Assembly (NCBI RefSeq): GCF_030540765.1
Contig: NZ_JAUOEL010000004.1
Coordinates: 310,001 to 374,000, forward strand
Reading direction: 5' to 3'
DNA length: 64,000 nucleotides
From: Flavivirga jejuensis
GTDB lineage: Bacteria > Bacteroidota > Bacteroidia > Flavobacteriales > Flavobacteriaceae
The notes beneath the pieces were generated by a model. The model did not search any database. It was not told where the DNA came from and saw nothing but the letters and a program-made list of their open reading frames with translations. Positions 35,095 through 44,672 of this stretch are shown piece after piece. The first letter of the stretch is position 1. The number at the start of each line of letters is the position of its first letter. Both the position numbers and the translations under genes were made by a program.

Positions 35095-35628
35095 ATGAAA
35101 AATAAAATTTATTTTATTACAATATTATTAGTTAGTTTCTTAATAGCTTCTTGCGAGTCTGATGACGATTTGAACTATCAAACTGATTTCGAAAATAGCC
35201 AAGAAGCTTGGTTGGATTTTAAAGAATCTTCAAATAATTCATATAAATATGTGGTATCTGGGGGCTCTGTTTTTACAAGTTATGGTTGGGAAACGACTAT
35301 AACCGTATCAAATGGGGTTATAATTGAACGGGATTTTAAATACACATCTGGGGCAGAAAACTTTATTCCTGTAGACCAATTGGAATGGACAGAGAATGAA
35401 AATGACATTAATAATTCAGAACACGAACATACAAGTGCTTTTTCTGCTTTAACTTTAGATGAAATATATGATAAAGCTAAAGAGGTATGGTTAATAAAAA
35501 GAGACAATGCAACGACATACTTCGAAATAGAAAACAATGGGCTAATCTCAACTTGCGGTTATTTTGAAAACGGATGTATGGATGATTGCTTTATCGGAAT
35601 TACAATTAAAAGTATAACAGCTTTATAA
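35095..35628 (+). CDS. small lipoprotein of unknown function
   Basis: 177 residues with a lipoprotein signal (MKNKIYFITILLVSFLIASCESDDD; lipobox IASC then the acidic stretch linked to surface export). The mature protein has DFENSQEAWLDFKES near the start, alternating strands, and a C-terminal cysteine group (STCGYFENGCMDDCF) that could form disulfides or bind metal. This layout resembles calcium-dependent or DUF6174-type lipoproteins, but I do not recognise a family with confidence. Possibly co-regulated with the lipoprotein at 4810. Confidence 0.75.
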   Translation: MKNKIYFITILLVSFLIASCESDDDLNYQTDFENSQEAWLDFKESSNNSYKYVVSGGSVFTSYGWETTITVSNGVIIERDFKYTSGAENFIPVDQLEWTENENDINNSEHEHTSAFSALTLDEIYDKAKEVWLIKRDNATTYFEIENNGLISTCGYFENGCMDDCFIGITIKSITAL

Positions 35629-36290
35629 AAATGTACTTGATTATAAAATTTTAAACTATAAAATCAGAATATAAAAGTATTGTTGCCAACAACGGTAATC
35701 GTTGCACAAGTCTCTAAAAACATACAGAATTTAACTCAAAAGCTCCTTAATTTAGGGGCTTTTTTTAGTCTAAAAACAATTTGTTAAATGGCATGATATT
35801 CTCTTGTAGACAAACATAATAGGCATCATTTTGTTATAGATAAAGCCAGCTAGTTTACCTTATACTGTCAAACACCATTTAAACGTAAGCTAAAATAAAA
35901 ACTTATTAATAGCCTATACACATCCAACCAAACAGAGTTTAAAAACATAATAAGCCGCGTGCCTTTTTGTCCACTTTCTTCATAATACGCTTGCCTAAGT
36001 ACATACAAATATTCTAAAACCAAAATGGATTTTAAGTGTCCATAAGAAAAGTGTTTTGGACTGCGATCACTCATTTTAAAAGTGAGAAAATAATTTTTCT
36101 TAATACCCTTTTTTAGTGTATTGAAGATAATGTGTGAAATTACAACTAATTTTGAAGCTATTTTTGTACATTGCACAACAGGTATACCATATAATAAAAA
36201 TACGTAAATGCTTCTTAGTCAAAGATTAGTATGCTGTTTCTATGTCTAATTTTAAGTAAGAAAACACTTGTAGGAAAATGAGATGTTATT
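35629..36290. other. non-coding region before the Ig-repeat gene
   Basis: Contains the terminator above and TTGCCAACAACGGTAATCGTTGC at 35682 onward (in parts GCCAACAACG, CGTTGC), which resembles the cassette-boundary-like spacers further right. An open frame on the minus strand (35868-36176, 102 codons) has no recognisable features and I do not call it a gene. Confidence 0.4.
35738..35767 (+). terminator. rho-independent terminator
   Basis: AAAGCTCC and GGGGCTTT pair around TTAATTTA, followed by a run of T. It lies about 110 bp after the lipoprotein stop codon. Confidence 0.75.
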
Positions 36291-39200
36291 ATGCATAAAC
36301 GTTTAAAAATATTAACAATAACATTAAAAAAGATGACCAAGACAAAAATATTACTACTCCTTGTATTTACCGTAATCATTGATAATGTTGCAAATTCTCA
36401 AATTACATTTAGAGGGTGTACATCAAATATTTTGGGAGCCCAAGATTACACGTTAACAGCAACCGTAACAACCAATGATAGTGGAACAATCCGTAATACT
36501 TACGAAAGTACACCATCCGATTTTGCGCAAAGTTGTCCCGCTGGTGTTTGTGAGATACAAATAGAGTGGAACATTAGTAATTCAAGATGGGAAGTCTCAT
36601 TCGATAATGATGGGCCTTTAAATGCTCCAGATTATTCTACGGCCGTTCTCTACTTCAATACATCTGCTTCCTTTCCAAACCCACCAGATTTAACCTTAGG
36701 CACATGGGTGGATAATTTGGGAGGGGCATGCCCGATCGGAGAATTTGTTACAATGACTGGAGATGTCCAAAATACAATCAGTTCTTGTACAAACTCAAGC
36801 ATCACCTCAGCTACCGCCAGTACAAATAATATTTGTGCTTCTACTTCGGTAGACCTAACCGCCAATGGCGTATCCGCAGGAAGTGGTGCGACATTAACCT
36901 GGTTTGATGGGGCAGGAGGCACAGGAAATAATCTGGGAACAGCAAATCCATTATCCGTTTCACCAGCAATCACTACAACGTATTATGCCAGACTAGATGG
37001 TACTTGTAATGCTGTAGAAGCTTCAGTAACCGTAACAGTAGATCAAACGGCATCAAGTATCACCTCGGCTACCGCCAGTACGAATAATGTTTGTGCTTCC
37101 ACTTCGGTAGACCTAACCGCCAATGGTGTATCCGCAGGAAGTGGTGCGACATTAACCTGGTTTGATGGGGCAGGAGGCACAGGAAATAATCTGGGAACAG
37201 CAAATCCATTATCCGTTTCACCAGCAACCACTACAACGTATTATGCCAGACTAGATGGTACTTGTAATGCTGTAGAAGCTTCAGTAACCGTAACAGTAGA
37301 TCAAACGGCATCAAGTATCACCTCGGCCACCGCCAGTACAAATAATGTTTGTGCTTCTACTTCGGTAGATCTAACCGCCAATGGCGTATCCGCAGGAAGT
37401 GGCGCGACATTAACCTGGTTCGATGGCGCAGGAGGTACAGGAAATAATCTGGGAACTTCAAATCCATTATCCGTTTCACCAGCAACCACTACAACATATT
37501 ATGCGAGACTGGATGGTACTTGTAATGCGGTGGAAGCTTCAGTAACCGTAACAGTAGATCAAACAGCATCAAGCATCACCTCAGCTACCGCCAGTACGAA
37601 TAATGTTTGTGCTTCGACTTCGGTAGACCTAACAGCCAATGGTGTATCCGCAGGAAGTGGCGCGACATTAACCTGGTTCGATGGCGCAGGAGGCACAGGA
37701 AATAATCTGGGAACTTCAAATCCATTATCCGTTTCACCAGCAACCACCACAACGTATTATGCGAGATTAGATGGTACTTGTAATGCGGTGGAAGCTTCAG
37801 TAACCGTAACAGTAGATCAAACGGCATCAAGCATCACCTCAGCTACCGCCAGTACGAATAATGTTTGTGCTTCTACTTCGGTAGACCTAACAGCCAATGG
37901 TGTATCCGCAGGAAGTGGTGCAACATTAACCTGGTACGATGGGGCAGGAGGCACAGGAAATAATCTGGGAACTGCAAACCCATTATCCGTTTCACCAGCA
38001 ACCACTACAACGTATTATGCCAGACTAGATGGTACTTGTAATGCTGTAGAAGCTTCAGTAACCGTAACAGTGGATCAAACAGCATCAAGCATCACCTCAG
38101 CCACCGCCAGTACGAATAATGTTTGTGCTTCGACTTCGGTAGATCTAACAGCCAATGGCGTATCCGCAGGAAGTGGCGCGACATTAACCTGGTTCGATGG
38201 GGCAGGAGGTACTGGAAATAACCTAGGAACTTCAAATCCATTATCCGTTTCACCAGCAACCACCACAACGTATTATGCGAGACTGGATGGTACTTGTAAT
38301 GCGGTGGAAGCTTCAGTAACCGTAACAGTTGATCAAACGGCATCAAGCATCACTTCAGCCACCGCCAGTACGAATAATGTTTGTGCTTCGACTTCGGTAG
38401 ACCTAACAGCCAATGGTGTATCCGCAGGAAGTGGCGCGACATTAACCTGGTTTGATGGCGCAGGAGGCACAGGAAACAATCTGGGAACTTCAAATCCGTT
38501 ATCCGTTTCACCAGCAACCACTACAACATATTATGCGAGATTAGATGGTACTTGTAATGCAGTAGAGGCTTCAGTAACCGTAACAGTGGATCAAACAGCA
38601 TCAAGCATCACCTCAGCCACTGCCAGTACAAATAATGTTTGTGCTTCGACTTCGGTAGATCTAACAGCCAATGGCGTATCTGCAGGAAGTGGCGCGACAT
38701 TAACTTGGTTCGATGGCGCAGGAGGCACAGGAAATAATCTGGGAACAGCAAATCCATTATCTGTTTCACCAGCAACCACTACAACGTATTATGCCAGATT
38801 AGATGGTACTTGTAATGCGGTGGAAGCTTCAGTAACCGTAACAGTGGATCAAACGGCATCAAGCATCACCTCAGCTACAGCCAGCACGAATAATGTTTGT
38901 GCTTCCACTTCGGTAGACCTAACAGCCAATGGCGTATCTGCAGGAAGTGGTGCGACATTAACCTGGTTCGATGGTGCAGGAGGCACAGGAAATAACCTTG
39001 GAACTTCAAATCCATTATCCGTTTCACCAGCAACCACCACAACGTATTATGCGAGACTGGATGGTACTTGTAATGCGGTGGAAGCTTCAGTAACCGTAAC
39101 AGTAGATCAAACGGCATCAAGCATCACCTCAGCCACTGCCAGTACGAATAATGTTTGTGCTTCGACTTCGGTAGATCTAACCGCTAATGGCGTATCCGCA

Positions 39201-40088
39201 GGAAGTGGCGCAACATTAACCTGGTACGATGGAGCAGGAGGCACAGGAAACAATCTGGGAACTGCAAATCCATTATCCGTTTCACCAGCAACCACTACAA
39301 CGTATTATGCGAGACTAGATGGTACTTGTAATGCGGTGGAAGCTTCAGTAACCGTAACAGTAGATCAAACAGCATCAAGCATCACCTCGGCCACTGCCAG
39401 TACGAATAATGTTTGTGCTTCCACTTCGGTAGATTTAACAGCCAATGGTGTATCCGCAGGAAGTGGCGCGACATTAACCTGGTACGATGGGGCAGGAGGC
39501 ACAGGAAACAATCTGGGAAATTCAAATCCATTATCTGTTTCACCAGCAACCACCACAACGTACTATGCTAGACTGGATGGTACTTGTAATGCGGTGGAAG
39601 CTTCAATAACCGTAACAGTTGTTACTATAGACACATCAGTTGCGGTCAATCTTTCAACAGTAACGTCAAATGAAATTGGGGCATCTTATCAATGGATAAA
39701 TTGCGATACCACATTACCAATCCCTGGAGAAAATAATGTATCATTTACCGCGACAAATTCTGGTAATTATGCTGTAGAAGTAACAAAAAATGGCTGTACA
39801 GATACTTCTATATGTGTTCCTGTTTCGGTATTAGGAATAGAGAAAAACACAATATTTAGTGATGTATCTATTTTTCCTAATCCAAATGAAGGCATTGTTA
39901 ATATTAGTTTAGGTGAGTTAAAAAATGTAGGTATAAAAGTATTTAATACGAATGGCCAATTAATCTATCACAAAGAAAATATCAACGAAACGACTTATCA
40001 ATTTAAATTAGAGAAAGCTATGGGGGTTTATTTCATAGAATTAAATTCTCAACAGGCAAAGGAAACCTATAGACTTATAGTGAAGTAA
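36291..40088 (+). CDS. T9SS-exported Ig-like repeat protein (adhesin-like)
   Basis: 1265 residues from ATG 36291; ATG 36333 (MTKTKILLLLVF) would give a more ordinary signal peptide ending NVANSQ. Residues about 38-165 are a unique N-terminal domain with paired cysteines. Then come eleven tandem 86-residue repeats of the CHU_C-associated Ig-like type (SSITSATASTNNVCAST, GATLTWFDGAGGTGNNLG, TTTTYYARLDGTCNAVEA), each with two conserved cysteines. A short linker domain (ASYQWINCDTTLPIPG) and a T9SS type A sorting domain (VSIFPNPNEG to YRLIVK) follow. Probably a stalk-like cell-surface protein for attachment. Repeats are nearly identical in DNA and more GC-rich than the neighbourhood. Confidence 0.92.
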   Translation: MHKRLKILTITLKKMTKTKILLLLVFTVIIDNVANSQITFRGCTSNILGAQDYTLTATVTTNDSGTIRNTYESTPSDFAQSCPAGVCEIQIEWNISNSRWEVSFDNDGPLNAPDYSTAVLYFNTSASFPNPPDLTLGTWVDNLGGACPIGEFVTMTGDVQNTISSCTNSSITSATASTNNICASTSVDLTANGVSAGSGATLTWFDGAGGTGNNLGTANPLSVSPAITTTYYARLDGTCNAVEASVTVTVDQTASSITSATASTNNVCASTSVDLTANGVSAGSGATLTWFDGAGGTGNNLGTANPLSVSPATTTTYYARLDGTCNAVEASVTVTVDQTASSITSATASTNNVCASTSVDLTANGVSAGSGATLTWFDGAGGTGNNLGTSNPLSVSPATTTTYYARLDGTCNAVEASVTVTVDQTASSITSATASTNNVCASTSVDLTANGVSAGSGATLTWFDGAGGTGNNLGTSNPLSVSPATTTTYYARLDGTCNAVEASVTVTVDQTASSITSATASTNNVCASTSVDLTANGVSAGSGATLTWYDGAGGTGNNLGTANPLSVSPATTTTYYARLDGTCNAVEASVTVTVDQTASSITSATASTNNVCASTSVDLTANGVSAGSGATLTWFDGAGGTGNNLGTSNPLSVSPATTTTYYARLDGTCNAVEASVTVTVDQTASSITSATASTNNVCASTSVDLTANGVSAGSGATLTWFDGAGGTGNNLGTSNPLSVSPATTTTYYARLDGTCNAVEASVTVTVDQTASSITSATASTNNVCASTSVDLTANGVSAGSGATLTWFDGAGGTGNNLGTANPLSVSPATTTTYYARLDGTCNAVEASVTVTVDQTASSITSATASTNNVCASTSVDLTANGVSAGSGATLTWFDGAGGTGNNLGTSNPLSVSPATTTTYYARLDGTCNAVEASVTVTVDQTASSITSATASTNNVCASTSVDLTANGVSAGSGATLTWYDGAGGTGNNLGTANPLSVSPATTTTYYARLDGTCNAVEASVTVTVDQTASSITSATASTNNVCASTSVDLTANGVSAGSGATLTWYDGAGGTGNNLGNSNPLSVSPATTTTYYARLDGTCNAVEASITVTVVTIDTSVAVNLSTVTSNEIGASYQWINCDTTLPIPGENNVSFTATNSGNYAVEVTKNGCTDTSICVPVSVLGIEKNTIFSDVSIFPNPNEGIVNISLGELKNVGIKVFNTNGQLIYHKENINETTYQFKLEKAMGVYFIELNSQQAKETYRLIVK
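36798..39635 (+). repeat. eleven tandem 258-bp repeats inside the Ig-like gene
   Basis: Exact 258-bp period from 36798 (AGC ATC ACC TCA GC) with eleven units and no length variation. Units differ mainly at a few codons: WFDG or WYDG, and GTANPL or GTSNPL (NSNPL in the last). The variants are mixed along the array rather than in a gradient. Confidence 0.95.
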
Positions 40089-40103
40089 CGATTTACTAAT
40101 ACT

Positions 40104-40133
40104 GTATAAGCCTCATTTAAATGAGGCTTATAC
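40104..40133 (+). terminator. terminator of the Ig-repeat gene
   Basis: A perfect 30-base palindrome (arms GTATAAGCCTCATTT and its complement) followed by a T-rich stretch, 16 bp after the stop codon. Confidence 0.8.
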
Positions 40134-40209
40134 TATATTTCAACAATGTCATCTCGACTTTAACCTGCCTTGAACGGAGTCGAAAGGCTACTATTGATGT
40201 GTTTTGTAA

Positions 40210-40404
40210 GTAATTAATTTTAAAGTCGTTCATAGGATAACTCCAGAAGGTCTTGAAATTGTACCGCCTAAAAATATGGGAAAAAGTTCACATGCTTGGG
40301 TATTCAAAATTACGACCGATAGTAACCAATATGCTCCCAATGCGATTCAAAAAGATGTAGATAAATCACTTGATGGAACTAAAAAAGTGAATTTAGAGGG
40401 ATAA
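40210..40404 (+). pseudogene. remnant of a protein-coding gene
   Basis: An open stretch of 64 codons without a start codon, ending at TAA 40402: VVHRITPEGLEIVPPKNMG, KSSHAWVFKITTDSNQYAP, KDVDKSLDGTKKVNLEG. It reads like real protein and ends properly, but the 5' part is missing. I do not recognise the family. It lies in a 1.7-kb zone of decayed sequence. Confidence 0.5.
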
Positions 40405-40436
40405 TAGAAATAAAAGGTATTTATAGCCAAAGTAAG

Positions 40437-40562
40437 GCAGTTAAAACTATGTACTTTAGTGCTTTTAGCTTCTAAAAATTTTAGACACGAATTCACAGGA
40501 ATTCAGTTTTATCATATTTCACAAAACAGACTTTCAGTCTGTCAAAACGAACCTATGGACTT
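40437..40562 (+). repeat. dispersed intergenic repeat copy
   Basis: Shares with 5541-5690 the ordered blocks TTTAGTGC, AGCTTCTAAAAATTTT, CACGAATTCACAGGAATTCAG (in parts), ACAGACTTTCAGTCTG and GGACTTCC. It contains a CAGACTTTCAGTCTG hairpin. Confidence 0.65.
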
Positions 40563-41061
40563 CCAATCATAATGGTTTAGTTAAAAATGTAACCTATTTA
40601 TTTTGAGCTGAATAAATGCGTTGTTTTCATGATATCTAAAAAGTTTATAAAACTACAGATTACTATTCTTATCGGTTCCTAGAAGTTGTTGGTCGAAATT
40701 TTTATTTTTTTAGTAAGAGAAATAGCTAGTTTCGCTTATATATTACTTGACATAGTGAACAAAAAATAAGAAGGGTATTACAAAAATAAAGTTATAAAGA
40801 TTGAGAGTTAGTTTGTTTTTTATGGGTTGCTCAAAAAATAGGTTATCTAATATGTTTTACATATTGTGATATTAGTTTAGTACCTGCCTTTTACTCGAGC
40901 AGCCCTTAAACCTTTCGCATGAAGAAATAAGAGACTTAAAATTCATTGGAAAGAATAATCCAACCCTTCTATAAAAGAAATTTCAGAATTTAAGGAAGCA
41001 TATAATCCAGAATGATTTGTATGCTATTAATTGCACCGAAACGTATTTACACTAAACTGTT

Positions 41062-41155
41062 AAAGCTTATAAAACAGGCTTCCCAAACAAAAACCACTTA
41101 AAACGTATCCTAATTTCAGTAAATGTAAAATCAGCTGAAGTTGAAGAAACGACAA
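41062..41155 (-). pseudogene. fragment of the 3' end of a YaiO-like gene
   Basis: On the minus strand it reads STSADFTFTEIRIRFKWFL then FGKPV, matching the C-terminus of the protein at 51976 (AGFTFTEIGMRFKWYLFNAPVF). The DNA match to 51981-52075 is also visible (ACCACTTAAAACG, ATTTCAGTAAA). Nothing of the rest of the gene is present. Confidence 0.7.
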
Positions 41156-41409
41156 CGTTTAAAGCTGACTTTTTTTGATGGATATGATAATCATCCGAGT
41201 TCAAACAACATTCTAAAAGTGATACTGAATCATTAAACTTTGTAAATACAACAGAATTAAATTATAGTTCACCAAATGTAAATACAGGAATGAATAAATG
41301 GTTGTGGTATTGACCTGCTCTAATTTTTATTTTTAATCTTTTTGCTACATATTTATAATCTTACATATAAATAAGGAAAAATCTTACTATATTAGTGATT
41401 CATATTATG

Positions 41410-41592
41410 GATGAGGCTGTCTAAAAAGTGTCATTCTGAATATTACCGAGAAACAAAATATATTTTGTTTCGAAGGTAGCAGCAAAGCTGTGAAGAATCT
41501 CTAAAGACTTTAATCTTTTTGATTTTTAGATAAATAAGATTCTTCGCTTTACTCTGGATGATAAAGTTCATCATTTTTTAGACAGCTTCTTC
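41410..41592. mobile_element. MITE-like element, second type
   Basis: 183 bp bounded by inverted repeats GATGAGGCTGTCTAAAAA and (reverse) GAAGAAGCTGTCTAAAAA, two mismatches in 18. Inside is an ACAAAATATATTTTGT palindrome followed by GCAGCAA, also found inside the element at 32525. No target duplication is evident and no coding frame exists. Confidence 0.65.
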
Positions 41593-41812
41593 TACGTTGT
41601 CCACAATTCCTCTTTTTGTGGGAAAATAAATAATTACTTAAAGCTAATGTTTAATTAGCCCAAAAAAGGAATATACGATTGAAAACCAGAAACACTAACG
41701 ACTGCTTTTATGAAACACTAACGTTAGTTCGAATTAAAAAAAAAGCTAATTATTAAGGCGGAATACTGAAAAGCCTATTTATAAATAGAGTAAGTAATTT
41801 AATTAAAAAAAA

Positions 41813-42466
41813 ATGATTATTAACATTAATGGAATGTCAAATTTAGATGAAAATACTGAGGCTGAATACCCGTCAGGATTAAATGGCCAAACATTTAGTA
41901 TTAATGGAGGATTTTGTTTCACTCTTACCTTTACTTCAGAAAATGATGCTGATAATGGGCAATATTGTTTAATACAACTTGTGACTGCTTCAGAAAGAAT
42001 TTTGGAAAATGATAGTTATATACAAACAAGTAATTTTAATCATTTACCAGTTTTAGATGGAGATGTGATGGAAGATGAAAACCTTTGGTACTCTAATGGA
42101 ACAATAATAGAAGTTAATGCCCCTGGTGATTTTGAAATTATTCTCTCTGATGATCCACAAACTTCTCCTGCTGAAGGATTCTACGGACCTCCTAATTCTC
42201 TAACTGTAAATGAACAATTCATAATTATTTTTGCAAAAAAATTAGAAGGCGACAATTATGAACAACTACAAAAATGGACTTGGGGATACAACGATAATTC
42301 AAATAAAGTAGATGGGATATGGAATAATGACAATTTCAATTATAATTTTGGAGAGATTGTTGAGGAAATTGATTTAAGTGATTTCAATGGTAGTGTTAGA
42401 GCCAACAATGAATCACAAACTAATGTAGAACCTAAAGTAATAATTGAAACTGTAGACAAAAAATAA
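41813..42466 (+). CDS. hypothetical acidic protein
   Basis: 217 residues, no signal peptide or membrane segment, strongly acidic. It reads as a strand-rich domain (FSINGGFCFTLTFTSENDADNGQYCLIQLV, named in parts FSINGGFCF and GQYCLIQLV) with a C-terminal polar tail. I recognise no family. The next gene (phosphoesterase, also without signal peptide) follows after a 140-bp spacer holding an inverted repeat (ATAGCGGTTTC and GGAAACCCGCTA), similar in style to the spacers between the other small genes here. Confidence 0.65.
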   Translation: MIININGMSNLDENTEAEYPSGLNGQTFSINGGFCFTLTFTSENDADNGQYCLIQLVTASERILENDSYIQTSNFNHLPVLDGDVMEDENLWYSNGTIIEVNAPGDFEIILSDDPQTSPAEGFYGPPNSLTVNEQFIIIFAKKLEGDNYEQLQKWTWGYNDNSNKVDGIWNNDNFNYNFGEIVEEIDLSDFNGSVRANNESQTNVEPKVIIETVDKK

Positions 42467-42472
42467 AAACAA

Positions 42473-42569
42473 TAGCGGTTTCAGCGAAGAATTAATGGTA
42501 AGTGTTTTTAATAAAAGTTATTGCTTTATCGAAAACAAAAGCGTGGAAACCCGCTACTATTCATGAATT
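42473..42569. repeat. palindromic spacer after the gene at 41813
   Basis: AATAGCGGTTTC near 42473 pairs with GGAAACCCGCTA near 42545 across about 60 bases. Spacers of this kind separate several orphan genes between 41.8 and 49.5 kb. Confidence 0.45.
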
Positions 42570-42607
42570 GTGTTAAAAATCAATAAACCTTTCAAACTTA
42601 TTATTTT

Positions 42608-44635
42608 ATGAAAAAACCATTCGATCGCATTATTACCATAATGTTTGAGAATCAGTACAGGAGCTACGCTATTCAAAATCCATTTTTAAAAAAACTAGCT
42701 TCTGCTGGGGCAGATATGACTAATTACTTTGGTGCCTTTCATCCTTCCCAAACAAACTATTTAGCTTCCTTATCTGGAGAGATATGTGGTGTTACCACAG
42801 ACACACCTCCTGCTTCTCCACTAATGCAAGAAACGTTAGTTGATCTATTAGAAGAAAAAAATGTGAGTTGGAAAGCTTATATGGAAGCGTATCCGAATGA
42901 ACCGTGGAATCCAGCTTGGAAAAACCCAAAATATTCAGAACAGCAACAACCTATTAATCAATTCCCTGCTGCTGGTGCCAAAGAACTTTCTAGGTATTAT
43001 CGTAAACACAATTCATTTGCGTCGTTTCACAATGTTCAAAAAGAGGAAGCGCGATGGAATAAAATTGTGAGTGACACGGAATTCTGGAATGATGTTGCTA
43101 ATGATTCTTTGCCAGAATATAGCTGGTTTACGCCTGATATATGGAACGATGGTCATTACCTTTACAATACACATATTGATACAAACCCTCGCACGCAGCT
43201 TATTCCGCAATTATCTGCTTGGTTGGAGTATGTTTTTCTCGGAGATATCGACACTACTAATATTCAAGGCGGTTCAGAAACAGGTTTAAAAAAATTAGGA
43301 CTCAATTTAGATGTTGATTTGTTGTTAAGCGATCCGAAAAAAGCTTGGGAAAATTCTAATGTCCCTAAAGGCACATTAATTGTTGTCACATTTGATGAAG
43401 CCGATTTTAATGCGGAAGTATTTGATACCAATTACGATGGTCCTAATCAAATATACACGGTTCTTTTGGGGGATATGATTGAACCAGGAACCGTTGTCTC
43501 GACTCCATATAATCACTATAATCTGATTAGAACTGTTGAACAGAATTATCAATTGGGTTCTTTAAAGAAGAACGACCACAATGCAAATTGGTTCCGTTTC
43601 CTTTGGAATGAATCCTTTGCTTGGAATACCCCAGTAAACACTGGTTTCGCTGTCGGAAATACACTTGCAATTGCGAATGAAACTGCAGGCGAACATATGG
43701 TGTTTTCTAATGCCAATGGACAATTATTTGATAGTATTCTCAGTGCTTCTAGCTGGAGTCAACCTAATAAATTAGATATAGTTACCCAAGGAGCAATTGC
43801 AATGGCATCCATCAATAACAAAATAACTTTGATAACTGTTGGAGCAGATGGAGTGTTGATGAGTACCGCATACGACACTGTAAAAAAACAATGGTCTGAA
43901 ACAAGCTCCTTAAAACAAAAAACAGCTGGAAGCATTGCTTTAACAACGTATTTAGACATGGCAACTTATACAAATAAATTGATGTTATGTTGGGTATCTG
44001 CCGATGGGTTTATTCAATCAATGGATGGAGATGTTAATGGTTTTTCTGGGACAGTTACTCCAGTAAATCAATTAACTGACGGAGCGATGACTTTAGGACA
44101 AGTGGGTGCTTCTTTGTTTTTAGTATACAAAGAAAGAAATACGCGTAAGATGCGTATTACTTCATATAATACGGCTCCATTTAATGCTTTTGATGCTATT
44201 AATTTCAACGGTAATCCAGCTCCTGAAAGTAACACCACTTTTGGGAAGTGGTCTGTAACAGATTTTACGGTGGGTCATTTTTCAAAGAAAATGGCAGCTT
44301 TGGCAGATGAATACGAAAACTTAGGGCATATGGCTATGGCAACATTATCGGGAGAGATGCACTTAGTGCACAGAGGTAGTTCTATATATTTATCTAATGC
44401 TTACACTGAAATATTTGGGCTAACAGGTATTTACTCTGCAGCTAATGAATTATCTAATGGGTATGGCACACTAGATCAGGCAGGATGGACAAGAGAAGAA
44501 GAAATGACTGATGTAGTTATTAATCCAAATAGTCCTGTTGCAATGTGTTCTAATGAAGAAACATTTACCTTGATTTGGGCTGATGCTAACAGCAAGACTA
44601 TTAAATACAAGCAAGGAGAATATGCGACTATTTAA
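42608..44635 (+). CDS. phosphoesterase-family protein (acid phosphatase/phospholipase C fold) with C-terminal propeller-like domain
   Basis: 675 residues. Residues 1-350 match the PF04185 phosphoesterase family: RIITIMFENQYRSY (metal-site E/N), FGAFHPSQTNYLASLSGE (nucleophile region), YSWFTPDIWNDGH, LIVVTFDEADFN and YNHYNLIRTVEQNYQLG. Such enzymes hydrolyse phosphate esters, using metals. The C-terminal 300 residues are a strand-rich repeat (ANGQLFDSI, GADGVLMSTAYD, DGFIQSMDG) resembling a lectin-type propeller. Odd point: family members are normally secreted, but this one starts directly at the domain with no signal peptide. Transcribed alone. Confidence 0.82.
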   Translation: MKKPFDRIITIMFENQYRSYAIQNPFLKKLASAGADMTNYFGAFHPSQTNYLASLSGEICGVTTDTPPASPLMQETLVDLLEEKNVSWKAYMEAYPNEPWNPAWKNPKYSEQQQPINQFPAAGAKELSRYYRKHNSFASFHNVQKEEARWNKIVSDTEFWNDVANDSLPEYSWFTPDIWNDGHYLYNTHIDTNPRTQLIPQLSAWLEYVFLGDIDTTNIQGGSETGLKKLGLNLDVDLLLSDPKKAWENSNVPKGTLIVVTFDEADFNAEVFDTNYDGPNQIYTVLLGDMIEPGTVVSTPYNHYNLIRTVEQNYQLGSLKKNDHNANWFRFLWNESFAWNTPVNTGFAVGNTLAIANETAGEHMVFSNANGQLFDSILSASSWSQPNKLDIVTQGAIAMASINNKITLITVGADGVLMSTAYDTVKKQWSETSSLKQKTAGSIALTTYLDMATYTNKLMLCWVSADGFIQSMDGDVNGFSGTVTPVNQLTDGAMTLGQVGASLFLVYKERNTRKMRITSYNTAPFNAFDAINFNGNPAPESNTTFGKWSVTDFTVGHFSKKMAALADEYENLGHMAMATLSGEMHLVHRGSSIYLSNAYTEIFGLTGIYSAANELSNGYGTLDQAGWTREEEMTDVVINPNSPVAMCSNEETFTLIWADANSKTIKYKQGEYATI

Positions 44636-44672
44636 AAAACAGACTTCTCAAACAAGTATCATTTAAAAACAA
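44634..44672 (-). pseudogene. very short fragment resembling the YaiO-like gene end
   Basis: On the minus strand it reads FK-stop-YLFEKSVF, similar to the FKWYLFNAPVF terminus of the protein at 51976, with the tryptophan codon changed to a stop. It abuts the phosphoesterase stop codon. Short, so chance resemblance is possible. Confidence 0.35.

Larger units (their letters stand above)
40089..41812. other. 1.7-kb region of decayed and repetitive sequence
   Basis: No intact gene. In order: terminator, coding remnant (40210), dispersed repeat (40437), AT-rich sequence, a short YaiO-like fragment on the minus strand (41062), a broken plus-strand stretch at 41170-41312 that reads DGYDNHPSSNNI and, one frame over, NFVNTTELNYSSPNVNTG, a promoter-like block at 41371 and a MITE-like element at 41410. 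Confidence 0.55.

Noticed and set aside
35868-36176. Minus-strand open frame of 102 codons
   Set aside because: No recognisable domain, no clear translation start context, and low-quality composition. A remnant cannot be excluded.
36650-39556. Regularly spaced minus-strand open frames of about 62 codons across the Ig-repeat gene
   Set aside because: They are antisense shadows of the 258-bp repeats with the same period; no start signals or plausible protein.
36798-39635. CRISPR-like regular repetition
   Set aside because: Units are 258 bp, coding and in frame, with no unique spacers.
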